Assembly: GCF_003194565.2 (NCBI RefSeq) | Contig: NZ_QICH01000003.1 | Span: forward strand, 434,001-498,000 | DNA length: 64,000 nt | Origin: Kangiella spongicola | GTDB lineage: Bacteria; Pseudomonadota; Gammaproteobacteria; Enterobacterales; Kangiellaceae | Direction: 5' to 3' | In this document: positions 39,313-47,902 of the stretch, piece by piece | How the letters are laid out: each line of letters begins with the position of its first letter | How positions within the stretch are numbered: position 1 is the stretch's first letter | The notes under the pieces: generated by a model | What the model was told of the DNA's origin: nothing | The model's input: only the letters and a program-made list of their open reading frames with translations | Databases searched by the model: none | Position numbers and translations under genes: made by a program

Positions 39313-39478
39313 GGCGAGCAAAAAACGAACCAAAAAACTCGCCCCAAAAGTTAGGCGCTTTGCGCTTCCCTCTCAAAACAAAATGATTTAACGTGTCGCA
39401 AAACGAAACATCCATGTTTCGTCTTTGCTGAATTGGGCTCTCCTTGCCCAATTCACACTATAATTTTGCCTTGAGAGG
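39313..39478. repeat. hairpin-rich non-coding element
   Basis: Outer arms CCTCTCAAAACAAAAT (39369-39384) and ATTTTGCCTTGAGAGG (39463-39478) pair at 14 of 16 positions. They enclose two hairpins: GCAAA-CGAAACA pairing across 39398-39428, and the perfect AATTGGGC/GCCCAATT (39431-39453), giving a multi-way junction. GGCGAG/CTCGCC (39313-39343) adds a hairpin in front. No open frame spans it. It looks like a mobile non-autonomous element or structured RNA gene; together with the REP unit it fills the 39193-39520 gap. Confidence 0.55.
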
Positions 39479-39520
39479 CTAACTTTTATGGGGTTTATGT
39501 GGAGCTAAGAAATAAAGCCT

Positions 39521-40546
39521 CTAAACCTCTTCTACCACCAACGCCATACGTTGCCCAATAGGTACATTATTATTAGGGAATACAATGGCTTCGCCATCGT
39601 TCTCAACGATATACGGCTCTTCTGGATCGCTTAAAAGCTCAAAGCCTTTCTCGAAACTTGAAAAGTTAGCAAGACCATCGTCAACATTTAGGTGCGAATC
39701 ATCGCTGACACGTAATAACTCACGTTTTACCTTAAACAAACGCTGGCCATTCGCTTTATAGCGTGTGGTATGGTCAAAGTTATAGCTTGCTTCGACCAGC
39801 TGACGGAGCGTTTTCTCGGCGGCGGCAAAATCTTCGCGGTTGTTTTCACCAAAAGGTTTAACTTTACCCAGTTCAACGGTAATGCTATCTGCTTTGAAGT
39901 TATGACTAGAATGGTATGAAAATACCGTACTGGGTTTGTGGTAGAGCAAAATAGTGTTAACACCGCAGTCTTGCATCACATTGAATACCGCTGGGTTATG
40001 CTCACGACTATCTAGGTACGGGTAAATGGCAAACTTTTCGTATTTAGAAGCGCGAATTGCGGTATGTAAGTCCAAATGAGTGCGCGTGTCATTAGCGCAA
40101 CTTTGCGAAAAGAAGTCTTTAACTGCCTCTTCCAAGCGCTTGGCGCGCTCAACTTCACAGATTTCGTCGCGTCGCTCCCAGTACTTTTTCCATTCGCCGT
40201 TAAACATACGGTTTAGGTTAAAATCGATGAAACGATTTTCCTCAAGCATGGCTTTTGGATGACCGATTAAGACCAGCAAGTGACAACGTAGGTCAAGCTT
40301 GCCGTTTAACAAGTCATGCACCATATCTGACACTATTTCCATCGGAGCAGTCTCGTTACCATGCACACCTGCCGATAGCACTAAGTATTGTTGCGACTCT
40401 GCTTTTGGCTTAAATTCTAAAATGCCGACATCATGAAAAGTCACCACGAAGTCTTCAAGCGCCATAGTGAAAGGCTGGTGACCGTCTAAATGTTCACGGA
40501 CAAAGTCCAATAAATTAAAAGTCTTACAAAATTCTTGTGTGTTCAT
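39521..40546 (-). CDS. astE: succinylglutamate desuccinylase
   Basis: Last enzyme of the ammonia-producing arginine succinyltransferase pathway, releasing glutamate and succinate. It is a zinc carboxypeptidase-like hydrolase: H62-x2-E65 in AGVHGNETAPME, a further His ligand in DLHTAI, and a C-terminal Glu in ITVELGKVKPFG. Length 341 is close to the family's (about 320-345). No other ast genes are adjacent in the window. It lies 13 bases after the M23 peptidase gene, in the same direction. Confidence 0.92.
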   Translation of the reverse strand: MNTQEFCKTFNLLDFVREHLDGHQPFTMALEDFVVTFHDVGILEFKPKAESQQYLVLSAGVHGNETAPMEIVSDMVHDLLNGKLDLRCHLLVLIGHPKAMLEENRFIDFNLNRMFNGEWKKYWERRDEICEVERAKRLEEAVKDFFSQSCANDTRTHLDLHTAIRASKYEKFAIYPYLDSREHNPAVFNVMQDCGVNTILLYHKPSTVFSYHSSHNFKADSITVELGKVKPFGENNREDFAAAEKTLRQLVEASYNFDHTTRYKANGQRLFKVKRELLRVSDDSHLNVDDGLANFSSFEKGFELLSDPEEPYIVENDGEAIVFPNNNVPIGQRMALVVEEV

Positions 40547-40559
40547 AGGTCCAATTGTC

Positions 40560-41393
40560 TTAATTATCTTGCTCGAATGGAGGAACTAATAGCTGCGGAT
40601 CTAAACGCGAATCAAACCAGTTAATGCGCCAATCCAAATGTGGTCCTGTGGCGCGACCTGTCGCCCCAATAGTGGCAATCTTTTGTCCCTGCTTAACTTT
40701 CTGACCTTCTTCCACATCAATAGAGTGCAAATGAATAAATGTCGATGATACGCCATAACCGTGATCAACGATTAAGGTACCGCCTGAGTAAAACATATCA
40801 TCATAAGCAAGGCGCACGATACCATCAGCTGGCGCTACGACTTCTGTGCCAGTTGGTGCTGCAACATCAACACCATAATGTGGACGCTTGGGTTCGCCAT
40901 TTAATACGCGCTGGCTTCCGTAAAAACCACTCAAGCGGCCTTTGGCAGGCCAGATAAAGTCCTGCATAAAGAATTCGTCTTTGCTAGTTTTTGCGCGCGC
41001 CTTTGACACTAAAGCGCCCTCTTTACGAATACGCTTTAAGGTCTCAGGCTTCATCGGGTTCACTTTTGAAGGTGGCAAGCCATCGATACGCTCAATATTA
41101 TAGTCACGCTTGCGTACAAACAGTTTCTGGACTTCTTTTTGATCGTCTTTCTGCACCGTTAAGGTTGCAGTTTCAGGCATATCCCTATGAAAGCCGAACA
41201 CAAAATAGCCATTAGGCGTCAGTTCTAATTGCTTGTCTTCAAAGGTCACTTCAGAGCCTTTTACAGCTTGACCAATCACTAAACCACCTTGTGTTAAGTC
41301 GCCTTTAAGCGATAGCAATAACGGCTCTTGGGCTTTAGGCGCCAAGCTAAAAACACTTAATAATAAAGCTATAACAGTATTTCTAAACATCAA
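40560..41393 (-). CDS. M23 family metallopeptidase
   Basis: Periplasmic LytM-type endopeptidase expected to act on peptidoglycan cross-bridges. A signal peptide (to about residue 21) and a beta-rich N-terminal domain are followed by the M23 domain. Zinc ligands are visible in RPHYGVDVAAPTG (H and D), and HLHS with PHLDWRI supplies the active-site His and the last ligand. Length 277. It lies 14 bases after rmuC and 13 before astE, so rmuC-M23-astE may be one transcript. Confidence 0.92.
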   Translation of the reverse strand: MMFRNTVIALLLSVFSLAPKAQEPLLLSLKGDLTQGGLVIGQAVKGSEVTFEDKQLELTPNGYFVFGFHRDMPETATLTVQKDDQKEVQKLFVRKRDYNIERIDGLPPSKVNPMKPETLKRIRKEGALVSKARAKTSKDEFFMQDFIWPAKGRLSGFYGSQRVLNGEPKRPHYGVDVAAPTGTEVVAPADGIVRLAYDDMFYSGGTLIVDHGYGVSSTFIHLHSIDVEEGQKVKQGQKIATIGATGRATGPHLDWRINWFDSRLDPQLLVPPFEQDN

Positions 41394-41407
41394 TAATTCC
41401 TAATCTA

Positions 41408-42823
41408 TTAAGATTGATGACCAATACCAATTGGATCATCGTCATCATCTTCATCTTGTAATTCGACCTGCTCGATTTGATCAAAACGGCGTGTGATCTT
41501 ATCGGCAGTCGTATCTATGTCTTTAGCACTCTTAGTCAGGCGATCAATATGCGTATTAAGCTTGCCCCAGCGATCTTTAAAGCGACCGAATTCAACTGAT
41601 AGCTTACCTAAGTGCTCCTGAATAATGTGCACCTGCTTACGAGTCGCTTCATCTTTTAAGACCGCGCTTGCCGTAGTTAAAAGCGCCATCATTGTGGTTG
41701 GAGATACCATCCAAACTTTGTTCTGCTGAGCAAACTCTACCAACTCCGGGTGATGCGCATGAATTTCCGCAAACACAGCCTCAGCTGGAATAAACATCAC
41801 AGCGCCCGTGGCGGTTTCACCATCAATAATGTACTTACCAGCAATATCTTTAACGTGTTTTTTAATATCCTGAACAAAAGCTCGATGCGAGGCGTCACGC
41901 TCTGGCTTCGACAATTCCACGTCCACCATCTTCTGGTAGTTTTCTAGCGGGAATTTAGCATCTACCCCTATCACACCAGTCGGCTCTGGTAAGAACAAGG
42001 CGCAATCCACGATCTTGCCATTGTTAAACGTATGCTGGAATTTGTAGTGACTGGTCGGCATCACGTTAGACACTAACGATTCCAACTGCACTTCACCAAA
42101 AGCACCGCGCGAACGTTTGTCCGACAGTATTTCCTGTAGACTGACTACGTTACTCGATAGTTCCGTAATTTTCTTCTGAGCATCGTCTATTAGTGCTAAA
42201 CGCTTTAACACGTCTTGGAAGGTCTTGGTAGTTTTCTCAAAGCCATCAGCCAAACGTTTTTCAACCTGGCCACTGATCTCTTTCAATCGATCATCAGTAG
42301 ACTGAGTCAGTCCCTTCATGTTCTTTTCAAAAGTCTCGCCATGCTGTTTGAGGTTTTGTGTCAGTTCTTCACGCACATCTTTGATTCCACGTCTAAACTG
42401 CTCATGAAGCTGCGCCTGTGATTCCTTTTGGTTGAGTTCAATCTGCTCTTTGAGCTTAAAAATATCCTTTTGTAGGTTGTCTTTAAAACCTGAAAGATCT
42501 TTTTGTAGTTGGCTTTGGAAAGATTGGAATGATTCACCAAGTTTGATTTGGTTGCCCTGTAGCTTTTCAATAAAGTTTTCAGAAGAACGCTGGCTCAACT
42601 CCGTCATTCGGTGCAAATCAGACTTTGCATACTCAAATGCCATGGTCTGCTTTTGCTCTAGCGCTTTAATAGCGTCGAGAGCGCCAGTATGAGTATCAGC
42701 TATTGCTCTAATCGCTTTATTCTGGCGTAAAACAAAAACCACCAGCACTATTGCTAGAATTAGGATAACCCCTAAAATCACAAGGAGTGGCAAGTTGTTG
42801 GGAAAAAAGTTGGCGAAATCCAT
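41408..42823 (-). CDS. rmuC: DNA recombination protein RmuC
   Basis: Membrane-anchored coiled-coil nuclease-fold protein that limits inverted-repeat recombination. One N-terminal transmembrane helix (residues 14-33) is followed by about 170 residues of Gln/Lys/Glu-rich coiled coil, then the PD-(D/E)xK-like RmuC domain (SRGAFGEVQLESLV, VIGVDAKFPLENY, AVMFIPAEAVFAEI). The C-terminus is very acidic (EDDDDD). Length 471 is typical. Family function is known mainly from genetics. Confidence 0.93.
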   Translation of the reverse strand: MDFANFFPNNLPLLVILGVILILAIVLVVFVLRQNKAIRAIADTHTGALDAIKALEQKQTMAFEYAKSDLHRMTELSQRSSENFIEKLQGNQIKLGESFQSFQSQLQKDLSGFKDNLQKDIFKLKEQIELNQKESQAQLHEQFRRGIKDVREELTQNLKQHGETFEKNMKGLTQSTDDRLKEISGQVEKRLADGFEKTTKTFQDVLKRLALIDDAQKKITELSSNVVSLQEILSDKRSRGAFGEVQLESLVSNVMPTSHYKFQHTFNNGKIVDCALFLPEPTGVIGVDAKFPLENYQKMVDVELSKPERDASHRAFVQDIKKHVKDIAGKYIIDGETATGAVMFIPAEAVFAEIHAHHPELVEFAQQNKVWMVSPTTMMALLTTASAVLKDEATRKQVHIIQEHLGKLSVEFGRFKDRWGKLNTHIDRLTKSAKDIDTTADKITRRFDQIEQVELQDEDDDDDPIGIGHQS

Positions 42824-43133
42824 TGAATTTATCTTTAGTCGCTTATGGCCCCTAGTTTATCAAACTCTACCTAAAATAGCAGAGCCATTTTTTGGATGAT
42901 TATTGTACAAATCACTGTTAAATCAGAAACATAGCGAAATACTACTGAATCATAATAAGTTTAAATCTTTAAAGTTTGACCACATAGCAAAGAGCTTGCT
43001 ACTTTGAACTACCCCAACAAATTTAAAATTTAGTCAAGTTGCGTGGCCATTTACAGCATATTCACCCTGTAAAGGTTATCCTCAAAGCACTAAAAATCTT
43101 TTACCTCTGTATTCCAAACAATAAGGAGCAGTA
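42824..43133. other. 310-bp divergent intergenic region
   Basis: Separates divergent rmuC and the alcohol dehydrogenase gene. No repeat, RNA or extra open frame was found. The only clear signal is the AAGGAG ribosome-binding site (43122-43127) for the dehydrogenase. Confidence 0.5.
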
Positions 43134-44174
43134 ATGAAAACAGCAGCATACGCAGCACAATCCGCAGACTCCGATTTAGGGCCGATTGAAATCGAGCGTC
43201 GCGATGTCCAAGCGAACGACGTACAAATCGCAATCGAATACTGCGGGGTTTGTCATAGCGACATCCATACCGCTCACAATGACTGGGGTGGAACCGTTTA
43301 CCCAGTGGTACCGGGTCACGAAATCGTGGGCCGCGTTACTCAGGTCGGTTCGAACGTTTCAAAATTCAAAGAAGGTCAGCTCGTCGGCGTTGGCTGTATG
43401 GTTGATTCCTGTCAGTCTTGTAGTGCTTGCGATGATGATTTAGAGCAATACTGTGAGAAAGGCGCAGTCATGACCTATGGTAGCGACGACCCAATTTCAG
43501 GTGGTCGCACTCATGGTGGCTACTCTAACTTAATAGTCGTCGATCAAAAATTTGTCCTTATTGTTTCTGAAAAGCTAGACACGAAAGCTGTTGCACCATT
43601 GCTTTGCGCCGGTATTACGACCTACTCCCCTCTACGCCAATGGAACGTTAAGAAAGGCGATAAGGTCGGCGTAGTTGGACTAGGCGGCCTAGGCCACATG
43701 GGCGTAAAGCTTGCTAATGCTATGGGCGCTGAAGTAGTTATGATTACAACCTCCCCTGAAAAAGGAGCAGATGCAAAGCGCCTTGGCGCAAGTGAAGTAT
43801 TAATCTCTAAAGACGAAGATGCAATGAAGGCACAAGCTGGTAGCTTTGATTTTATTTTAAACACTGTCCCTGTCTCTCATGACTTAAACCCTTATGTAAG
43901 CCTGCTAAAACGCGATGCCACTATGGTTCTTGTCGGCGCACTAAACCCATTACCGGACTTAAACGGTGCAGGTTTGATTCTAGGTCGTAAACGAATCGCA
44001 GGCTCACTTATTGGCGGTATCGCCGAGACACAAGAGATGCTCGATTTCTGTGCGGAACACGACATCGTCTCTGATGTCGAAATGATAGACATGAAAGATA
44101 TTAACACAGCGTACAAGCGAGTCATGGACTCCGACGTGAAGTACCGATTCGTTATTGATATGACGTCACTATAG
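43134..44174 (+). CDS. zinc-dependent alcohol/aldehyde dehydrogenase (YahK-like)
   Basis: Medium-chain dehydrogenase, 346 residues, of the cinnamyl-alcohol/YahK aldehyde-reductase group. Catalytic zinc ligands appear in [17 protein letters not shown] and GHEIVGRV; the structural zinc site is modified (C-x2-C-x2-C then [17 protein letters not shown]). The Rossmann motif is [14 protein letters not shown]. Likely NADPH-dependent reduction of aldehydes. It has a strong ribosome-binding site and is followed 14 bases later by ohr, suggesting joint detoxification of aldehydes and peroxides. Confidence 0.92.
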   Translation: MKTAAYAAQSADSDLGPIEIERRDVQANDVQIAIEYCGVCHSDIHTAHNDWGGTVYPVVPGHEIVGRVTQVGSNVSKFKEGQLVGVGCMVDSCQSCSACDDDLEQYCEKGAVMTYGSDDPISGGRTHGGYSNLIVVDQKFVLIVSEKLDTKAVAPLLCAGITTYSPLRQWNVKKGDKVGVVGLGGLGHMGVKLANAMGAEVVMITTSPEKGADAKRLGASEVLISKDEDAMKAQAGSFDFILNTVPVSHDLNPYVSLLKRDATMVLVGALNPLPDLNGAGLILGRKRIAGSLIGGIAETQEMLDFCAEHDIVSDVEMIDMKDINTAYKRVMDSDVKYRFVIDMTSL

Positions 44175-44188
44175 GAAAAGGAGAACGA

Positions 44189-44620
44189 ATGATGAAAAAG
44201 CCAAATGAAATTGCTTACACTGCAAAAGCCACAGCGACAGGCGGCCGTGCAGGCTCAGCTAAATCTGATGATGGAAAGCTTGATGTAAAACTATCAACGC
44301 CAAAAGAACTCGGCGGCGCTGGTGGCGAAGGAACTAACCCTGAGCAAATGTTTGCTGCCGGCTACTCAGCCTGCTTTATTGGCGCTATGCAGCACGTTGC
44401 TGGTCAGCAAAAAGTAAAGTTGCCAGAAGACACAACAGTAACGGGTGTTGTTGGTATCGGCCCTACTGACGGCGGCTTCGCCATTGACGTAGAGTTACAG
44501 GTTTCAATTCCAGGCATGGATAAAGCTGACGCCGAAGACCTTGTCAATAAAGCCCACCAGGTCTGCCCGTATTCAAACGCAACCCGTGGTGGTGTTGATG
44601 TCAAGCTCAAAGTTGTTTAG
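44189..44620 (+). CDS. ohr: organic hydroperoxide resistance protein (Ohr/OsmC family)
   Basis: Thiol peroxidase reducing organic hydroperoxides with lipoylated partners. The two redox cysteines are in [10 protein letters not shown] and [12 protein letters not shown], and the usual [18 protein letters not shown] motif is intact. Length 143 matches Ohr. It follows the dehydrogenase closely and probably shares its transcript. No ohrR regulator is seen beside it. A REPIN-like element follows the stop codon. Confidence 0.95.
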   Translation: MMKKPNEIAYTAKATATGGRAGSAKSDDGKLDVKLSTPKELGGAGGEGTNPEQMFAAGYSACFIGAMQHVAGQQKVKLPEDTTVTGVVGIGPTDGGFAIDVELQVSIPGMDKADAEDLVNKAHQVCPYSNATRGGVDVKLKVV

Positions 44621-44648
44621 TTAATTACTCTAAGAGTAACTAAGCTCG

Positions 44649-44725
44649 GTCATTCCCCAGTTCAACTGGGGAATCCAGAATCTATTTGTAAGTCACTGGA
44701 TCCCGCGGTCAAGCCGCGGGATGAC
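44649..44725. repeat. REPIN-like element (two inverted palindromes)
   Basis: Begins GTCATTCCCC and ends GCGGGATGAC. Two hairpins (CCCCAGTT/AACTGGGG and ATCCCGCGG/CCGCGGGAT) are joined by a linker, each with a conserved ATCCAG or CTGGAT inner flank, so the whole 77 bp is an inverted pair. Relatives at 39200-39228 and 56665-56775. Confidence 0.8.
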
Positions 44726-44747
44726 GACCAAAAAAATGATCTCTCAT

Positions 44748-45188
44748 TTATAATAACTTAAGTGAATTTTCCGGATCAAATAGAGCTCTTTTAACTGCTA
44801 CAATATAACTTTCAATATTCTCTTCTTCCTGTTTGAGTTTACTTTCGAAAACCTCAGCGTCCATATCACTCAAATCATCAGATTCTAATAATTTCTTCTT
44901 GTTATCAAGTTGCCCACAGAAGCCCGCATAGAAGTTGTGTGTTAAGTAGTTCCTTACTCTAAGTAGTTGCTGAAAATGAATTTGCCCGCTCTCACTCAAA
45001 AACCTACCACCTTCTAGTTTTCCGATTAGCTGCCCAAAAGTTTCCATTTCTGATACCTGAAAAGACTTACTTCTTAAAAAGTCTTTTAGGAATACCTCTA
45101 ACTTATTAAAGCCGAGAAGGATACGACCTAACTGCTCACAAAACTCTTTGCTTTGATATAGTTTGTCATAAAAATTGAGGGGGTCCAT
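44748..45188 (-). CDS. hypothetical protein with HEPN-like RNxxxH motif
   Basis: Unrecognised soluble, mostly helical protein of 146 residues. Start at ATG 45188 (MDPLNFYDKL) because AGG lies about eight bases before it; an upstream GTG (45224) has no such signal. R79-N80-x3-H84 (LRVRNYLTHNF) fits the HEPN Rx4-6H signature within a helix, preceded by a long helix (LGFNKLEVFLKDFLRS), as in small stand-alone HEPN-fold proteins. It sits isolated between a REPIN element and tRNA-Arg, a location typical of acquired genes. No antitoxin-like neighbour is seen. The function label is tentative. Confidence 0.6.
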   Translation of the reverse strand: MDPLNFYDKLYQSKEFCEQLGRILLGFNKLEVFLKDFLRSKSFQVSEMETFGQLIGKLEGGRFLSESGQIHFQQLLRVRNYLTHNFYAGFCGQLDNKKKLLESDDLSDMDAEVFESKLKQEEENIESYIVAVKRALFDPENSLKLL

Positions 45189-45444
45189 ATAATAACCTAC
45201 TGTAGTTCCAAGTTTATAAAGCACAAACAGTATCTATGTTTGTCTCTTAACTATAGTTAAGAAGGAACGTACTATCAATTTGCTTCAAACTCAGCAAACG
45301 CCAAGAAACAAAATTTTAATAACAGCACTGCATGACACCACAACTGGGGAAGTACAAAATTGAAAGAAGCAAACTCTAGAGTAGTATAACTGCATCTCTT
45401 TGTTCCTAGCACTTTAGTCATATGCAGGCTCTTAACAGAACAAA

Positions 45445-45499
45445 CCAATGATGTCGCAGGACAAAGCTGCACGCACGAGCCTCCTCAGCGATGCTCGTC
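45445..45499 (-). repeat. degenerate relative of the tRNA-associated element, downstream of tRNA-Arg
   Basis: On the minus strand: ACGAGC/GCTCGT hairpin, then GCAG-CTTTGTC-CTGC, then GACATCATTGG. This parallels the order CTCGG/CCGAG, GCAGC-TTTA-GCTGC, GACAACATCGG in the unit at tRNA-Ser. No tRNA 3' end copy is kept here. The similarity is partial and was judged by eye. Confidence 0.35.
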
Positions 45500-45516
45500 T
45501 TTTCTATCACACAACG

Positions 45517-45552
45517 AAAAAAAGGCTTCCAATTTCTTGGAAGCCTTTTTTT
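45517..45552 (-). terminator. terminator of tRNA-Arg
   Basis: Stem AAAGGCTTCCAA/TTGGAAGCCTTT with a short loop; A and T runs on both sides make it usable in both directions. Confidence 0.92.
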
Positions 45553-45559
45553 CGAATAA

Positions 45560-45636
45560 TGGCGCGCGTGGAAGGATTCGAACCTCCGACCGCCTGGTTC
45601 GTAGCCAGGTACTCTATCCAACTGAGCTACACGCGC
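45560..45636 (-). tRNA. tRNA-Arg (anticodon ACG)
   Basis: A 77-base cloverleaf on the minus strand: acceptor GCGCGTG/CACGCGC, anticodon stem CTGG/CCAG with loop CTACGAA (ACG, read as ICG after deamination), T-arm with GGTTCGAATCC, and encoded CCA. Confidence 0.98.
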
Positions 45637-45652
45637 TTCATAAGTGGGGCGT

Positions 45653-45680
45653 ATTATGCCACCAGACTCTGATATGTCAA
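45653..45680 (-). promoter_or_regulatory. tRNA-Arg promoter
   Basis: -35 TTGACA (45675-45680), 16-base spacer, -10 CATAAT (45653-45658), then a GC-rich discriminator (ACGCCCC) typical of stable-RNA promoters. Confidence 0.75.
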
Positions 45681-45831
45681 CGCCCTTTTTTAATTTTTTA
45701 TCAATTTTATTAAAAAAACTTCTAAGTGGCTGTTATTTATACAGATGTTGCTTAAAGATTGAACGTGTAGTGCGCTTTTTGAACTTATAAATTCATTGGT
45801 GCTTAAGCTAGAATACACAACAAAAGACTCT

Positions 45832-47178
45832 TTATCGCTGATGACCTTTCTTATCTTCAAACATGGCCACATCAGAGATGCTTAACAATTCATCTAAGTC
45901 TTTTGAGTCCGCTGGGAACCGAGCATAACCTGCACTTAAACTAACATCTAAGTCATGCCCTTTATAATGGAACACTCGACTATCAATAGAGTTTTTCAAC
46001 TTCTTTATAATTTTATCAAGATTTTCAGTTTTGTATTGTCCTGCAAGAAGTATCAAAAACTCATCCCCTCCCAGCCTAAAGACAAAATCAGAGCCTCTCA
46101 CACAAGAGACTAATGTTTTCGATATTTCTTGCAACACATAGTCACCGGCTTCGTGACCATGATTATCATTAATATATTTAAACCGGTTCAAGTCAACAGA
46201 AACTAAACTAAAGCGGGCTTGGTCTCTCCGATGGATGAATTTTTCAATAATCTCCATAGCATAGCGTCTATTTGCTAAGCCTGTTAATTCATCTCTATAA
46301 GAAATCTTTGTAGCCACTCTATATGCCCTAAAGAGCAAAACAACTGATATAAGGAGCGCAAGGGACGTCAGATAGCAAACAATCCTGATAACTACCGGTA
46401 TGGTTAATAAAGGTGCATCACTACTTTCTTTTAACTTCCCCGCTAAGCGCCAAGTACCCGCAAGAATATCGAAGGAGAATTCAACATCTGGCTGCTCAAA
46501 AAAACTGGGTTCTCCAAAAAACAAACCACCATCATCATTAATAATAGCTGAGCTTTTTATAGCAATATCATAACGCTCACTTAATTCGATAAGGCCTGAG
46601 TCTTTGAAGAGTTCGTCAACATCAAAAACGACACTAATGAGCCCCCAGTAGTCTTCATTACTTGGGTAATCAGTAAAAATTGGATAACGCGCGATAAGCC
46701 CATTTCCACCTTGAACTAAAGGTAAGGGACCTGCTAAAACAACTTCCTGCTCAACACGAGCTTGCTCTACTGTTTGGAATTGTGACGGCGACGTTCTGTA
46801 ATCAAACCCCTTCGCTTTTTCGTTGCCGGCATAAGGGTAGACTAAAATAATAGTATAGTCCTTTGCGACAGCAATATTTCTAACGTAATTTGCTTTCGAT
46901 TTTAAGGTGCTGGCTATAGAACCGAATCTAGAAACGCCCAAGGTTTGGTCGGCGGTAAGAACTGTCGCCAAACTATTAGCGATATAAACGTCAGAATAAA
47001 TTGAGGACTCAATATTAGCCCGCACCAGTGAGGCTTCATTTAAGAGCTCAGACCTGGCTTCTTCACTTCGCTCTGATGTCACTGCATCAACTAAGATTTC
47101 AGTAATATAGATACAGATAGCGACATATAAAAGACAAAGTAAAATAAATGTATTTTTGATGTTCCAGTTACTTTTCAT
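45832..47178 (-). CDS. CHASE-domain diguanylate cyclase
   Basis: Inner-membrane GGDEF protein, 448 residues. An N-terminal helix (about 12-31) and a second at about 262-286 enclose a periplasmic CHASE sensor domain (for example GLIARYPIFTDYPSNEDYWGLISVVFDVDEL). The C-terminal GGDEF domain has the intact active site RLGGDEFLIL and an RxxD inhibitory site (RGSD) five residues before it, so c-di-GMP synthesis with product feedback is expected. No EAL domain. It is a single gene between two tRNA loci. Confidence 0.94.
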   Translation of the reverse strand: MKSNWNIKNTFILLCLLYVAICIYITEILVDAVTSERSEEARSELLNEASLVRANIESSIYSDVYIANSLATVLTADQTLGVSRFGSIASTLKSKANYVRNIAVAKDYTIILVYPYAGNEKAKGFDYRTSPSQFQTVEQARVEQEVVLAGPLPLVQGGNGLIARYPIFTDYPSNEDYWGLISVVFDVDELFKDSGLIELSERYDIAIKSSAIINDDGGLFFGEPSFFEQPDVEFSFDILAGTWRLAGKLKESSDAPLLTIPVVIRIVCYLTSLALLISVVLLFRAYRVATKISYRDELTGLANRRYAMEIIEKFIHRRDQARFSLVSVDLNRFKYINDNHGHEAGDYVLQEISKTLVSCVRGSDFVFRLGGDEFLILLAGQYKTENLDKIIKKLKNSIDSRVFHYKGHDLDVSLSAGYARFPADSKDLDELLSISDVAMFEDKKGHQR

Positions 47179-47439
47179 CGAACCCCGCGACTAGGCTTGT
47201 ACGATTATAATTACCTAAAGAAGGTTTAATTGCAATCAACTTTGTGTAAGCAAATCATTTAGTTATACACGGTTAAGCCACTTTCAAAATTGTTTAATGC
47301 GTATAATAAAGAGTCATTTGTGAAGAAAAGATAAAAAATTAGAGACTTAGTCTATGCCCTCTGAAATATAGAAAGCGGTAGAATAAAAAAATGGTATAAG
47401 GGCTGCTGAAGCTTTTTTCGATTAATCATCTGAAAATCG

Positions 47440-47507
47440 TTAACCCCTAGCTCAAGGCGCTTGTCTCGAAGCAAAAGTTGCTGGGCTCGAACCCGAGGCT
47501 TCTCACC
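47440..47507 (-). repeat. truncated third copy of the tRNA-Ser-associated element
   Basis: On the minus strand it opens GGTGAGAAGCCTCGGGTTCG like the unit at 47595-47709 and keeps a diverged GCAAC-TTTT-GCTTCGAGACAA segment, then loses similarity; no CCA end is present. It appears to be a decaying end of the array. The rest of 47179-47440 shows no gene. Confidence 0.6.
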
Positions 47508-47532
47508 CTCCCCTTACATTTCACACAGGCAT

Positions 47533-47558
47533 AAAAAAACCTGCTAGAAGCAGGTTTT
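47533..47558 (-). terminator. distal terminator of the tRNA-Ser array
   Basis: Perfect stem AAAACCTGCT/AGCAGGTTTT with loop AGA and T-tract on the minus strand; identical to the hairpin at 47735-47760. Confidence 0.85.
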
Positions 47559-47594
47559 AAAATTTAGCGCCAACTTTCTCTAAAAAAAGAATAA

Positions 47595-47709
47595 TGGCGG
47601 TGAGGGAGGGATTACGCGCGCTACGCGCTTGCCCTTTGGGCCATCGTCACTTCGCTCCGATGTTGTCTCGCAGCTAAAGCTGCTCGGCTCGAACCCGAGG
47701 ATTCTCACC
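47595..47709 (-). ncRNA. candidate tRNA-like RNA downstream of tRNA-Ser
   Basis: On the minus strand the unit starts GGTGAG and ends CTCACCGCCA, so the tRNA-Ser acceptor stem can re-form with its CCA while the body is replaced. Between them are five hairpins: CTCGG/CCGAG (loop GTTCGAG), GCAGC/GCTGC, CATCG/CGATG, GCCC/GGGC and GCGC/GCGC. The plus-strand core 47639-47659 matches 9043-9063 at tRNA-Asp in 17 of 21 positions. If transcribed with the tRNA it could be cut by RNase P and tRNA 3'-processing enzymes. No function is known. Confidence 0.5.
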
Positions 47710-47734
47710 CCCCCCTTACATTTCACACAGGCAT

Positions 47735-47760
47735 AAAAAAACCTGCTAGAAGCAGGTTTT
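47735..47760 (-). terminator. terminator or attenuator between tRNA-Ser and the tRNA-like unit
   Basis: Same perfect ten-base stem and T-tract as the hairpin at 47533-47558, about 37 bases after the tRNA-Ser CCA end. Confidence 0.85.
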
Positions 47761-47796
47761 AAAATTTAGCGCCAACTTTCTCTAAAAAAAGAATAA

Positions 47797-47887
47797 TGGC
47801 GGTGAGGGAGGGATTCGAACCCTCGATACCGGATTAGGGTATACTCCCTTAGCAGGGGAGCGCCTTCAGCCGCTCGGCCACCTCACC
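47797..47887 (-). tRNA. tRNA-Ser (anticodon GCT)
   Basis: A 91-base class II tRNA on the minus strand: acceptor GGTGAGG/CCTCACC, anticodon loop CTGCTAA (GCT), long variable arm (TATACCCTAATCCGGTATC), T-arm GGTTCGAATCC and encoded CCA. It follows csrA, as tRNA-Ser does in E. coli. Confidence 0.98.
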
Positions 47888-47902
47888 GTTGACGCGGACG
47901 GA

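Larger units (their letters stand above)
47502..47815 (-). repeat. 202-bp-period tandem repeat downstream of tRNA-Ser
   Basis: Bases 47502-47613 and 47704-47815 are 112-bp copies with a single difference (47509 T versus 47711 C). Each holds the CTCACC start, a spacer, the terminator hairpin, a linker and the 3' end of tRNA-Ser including CCA. Near identity points to recent duplication or gene conversion. Confidence 0.95.

Noticed and set aside
47502-47815. CRISPR or phage attachment site at tRNA-Ser
   Set aside because: Although the tRNA 3' end is duplicated as at att sites, only 90 bases lie between the copies and no integrase gene is present; the terminator is duplicated too.
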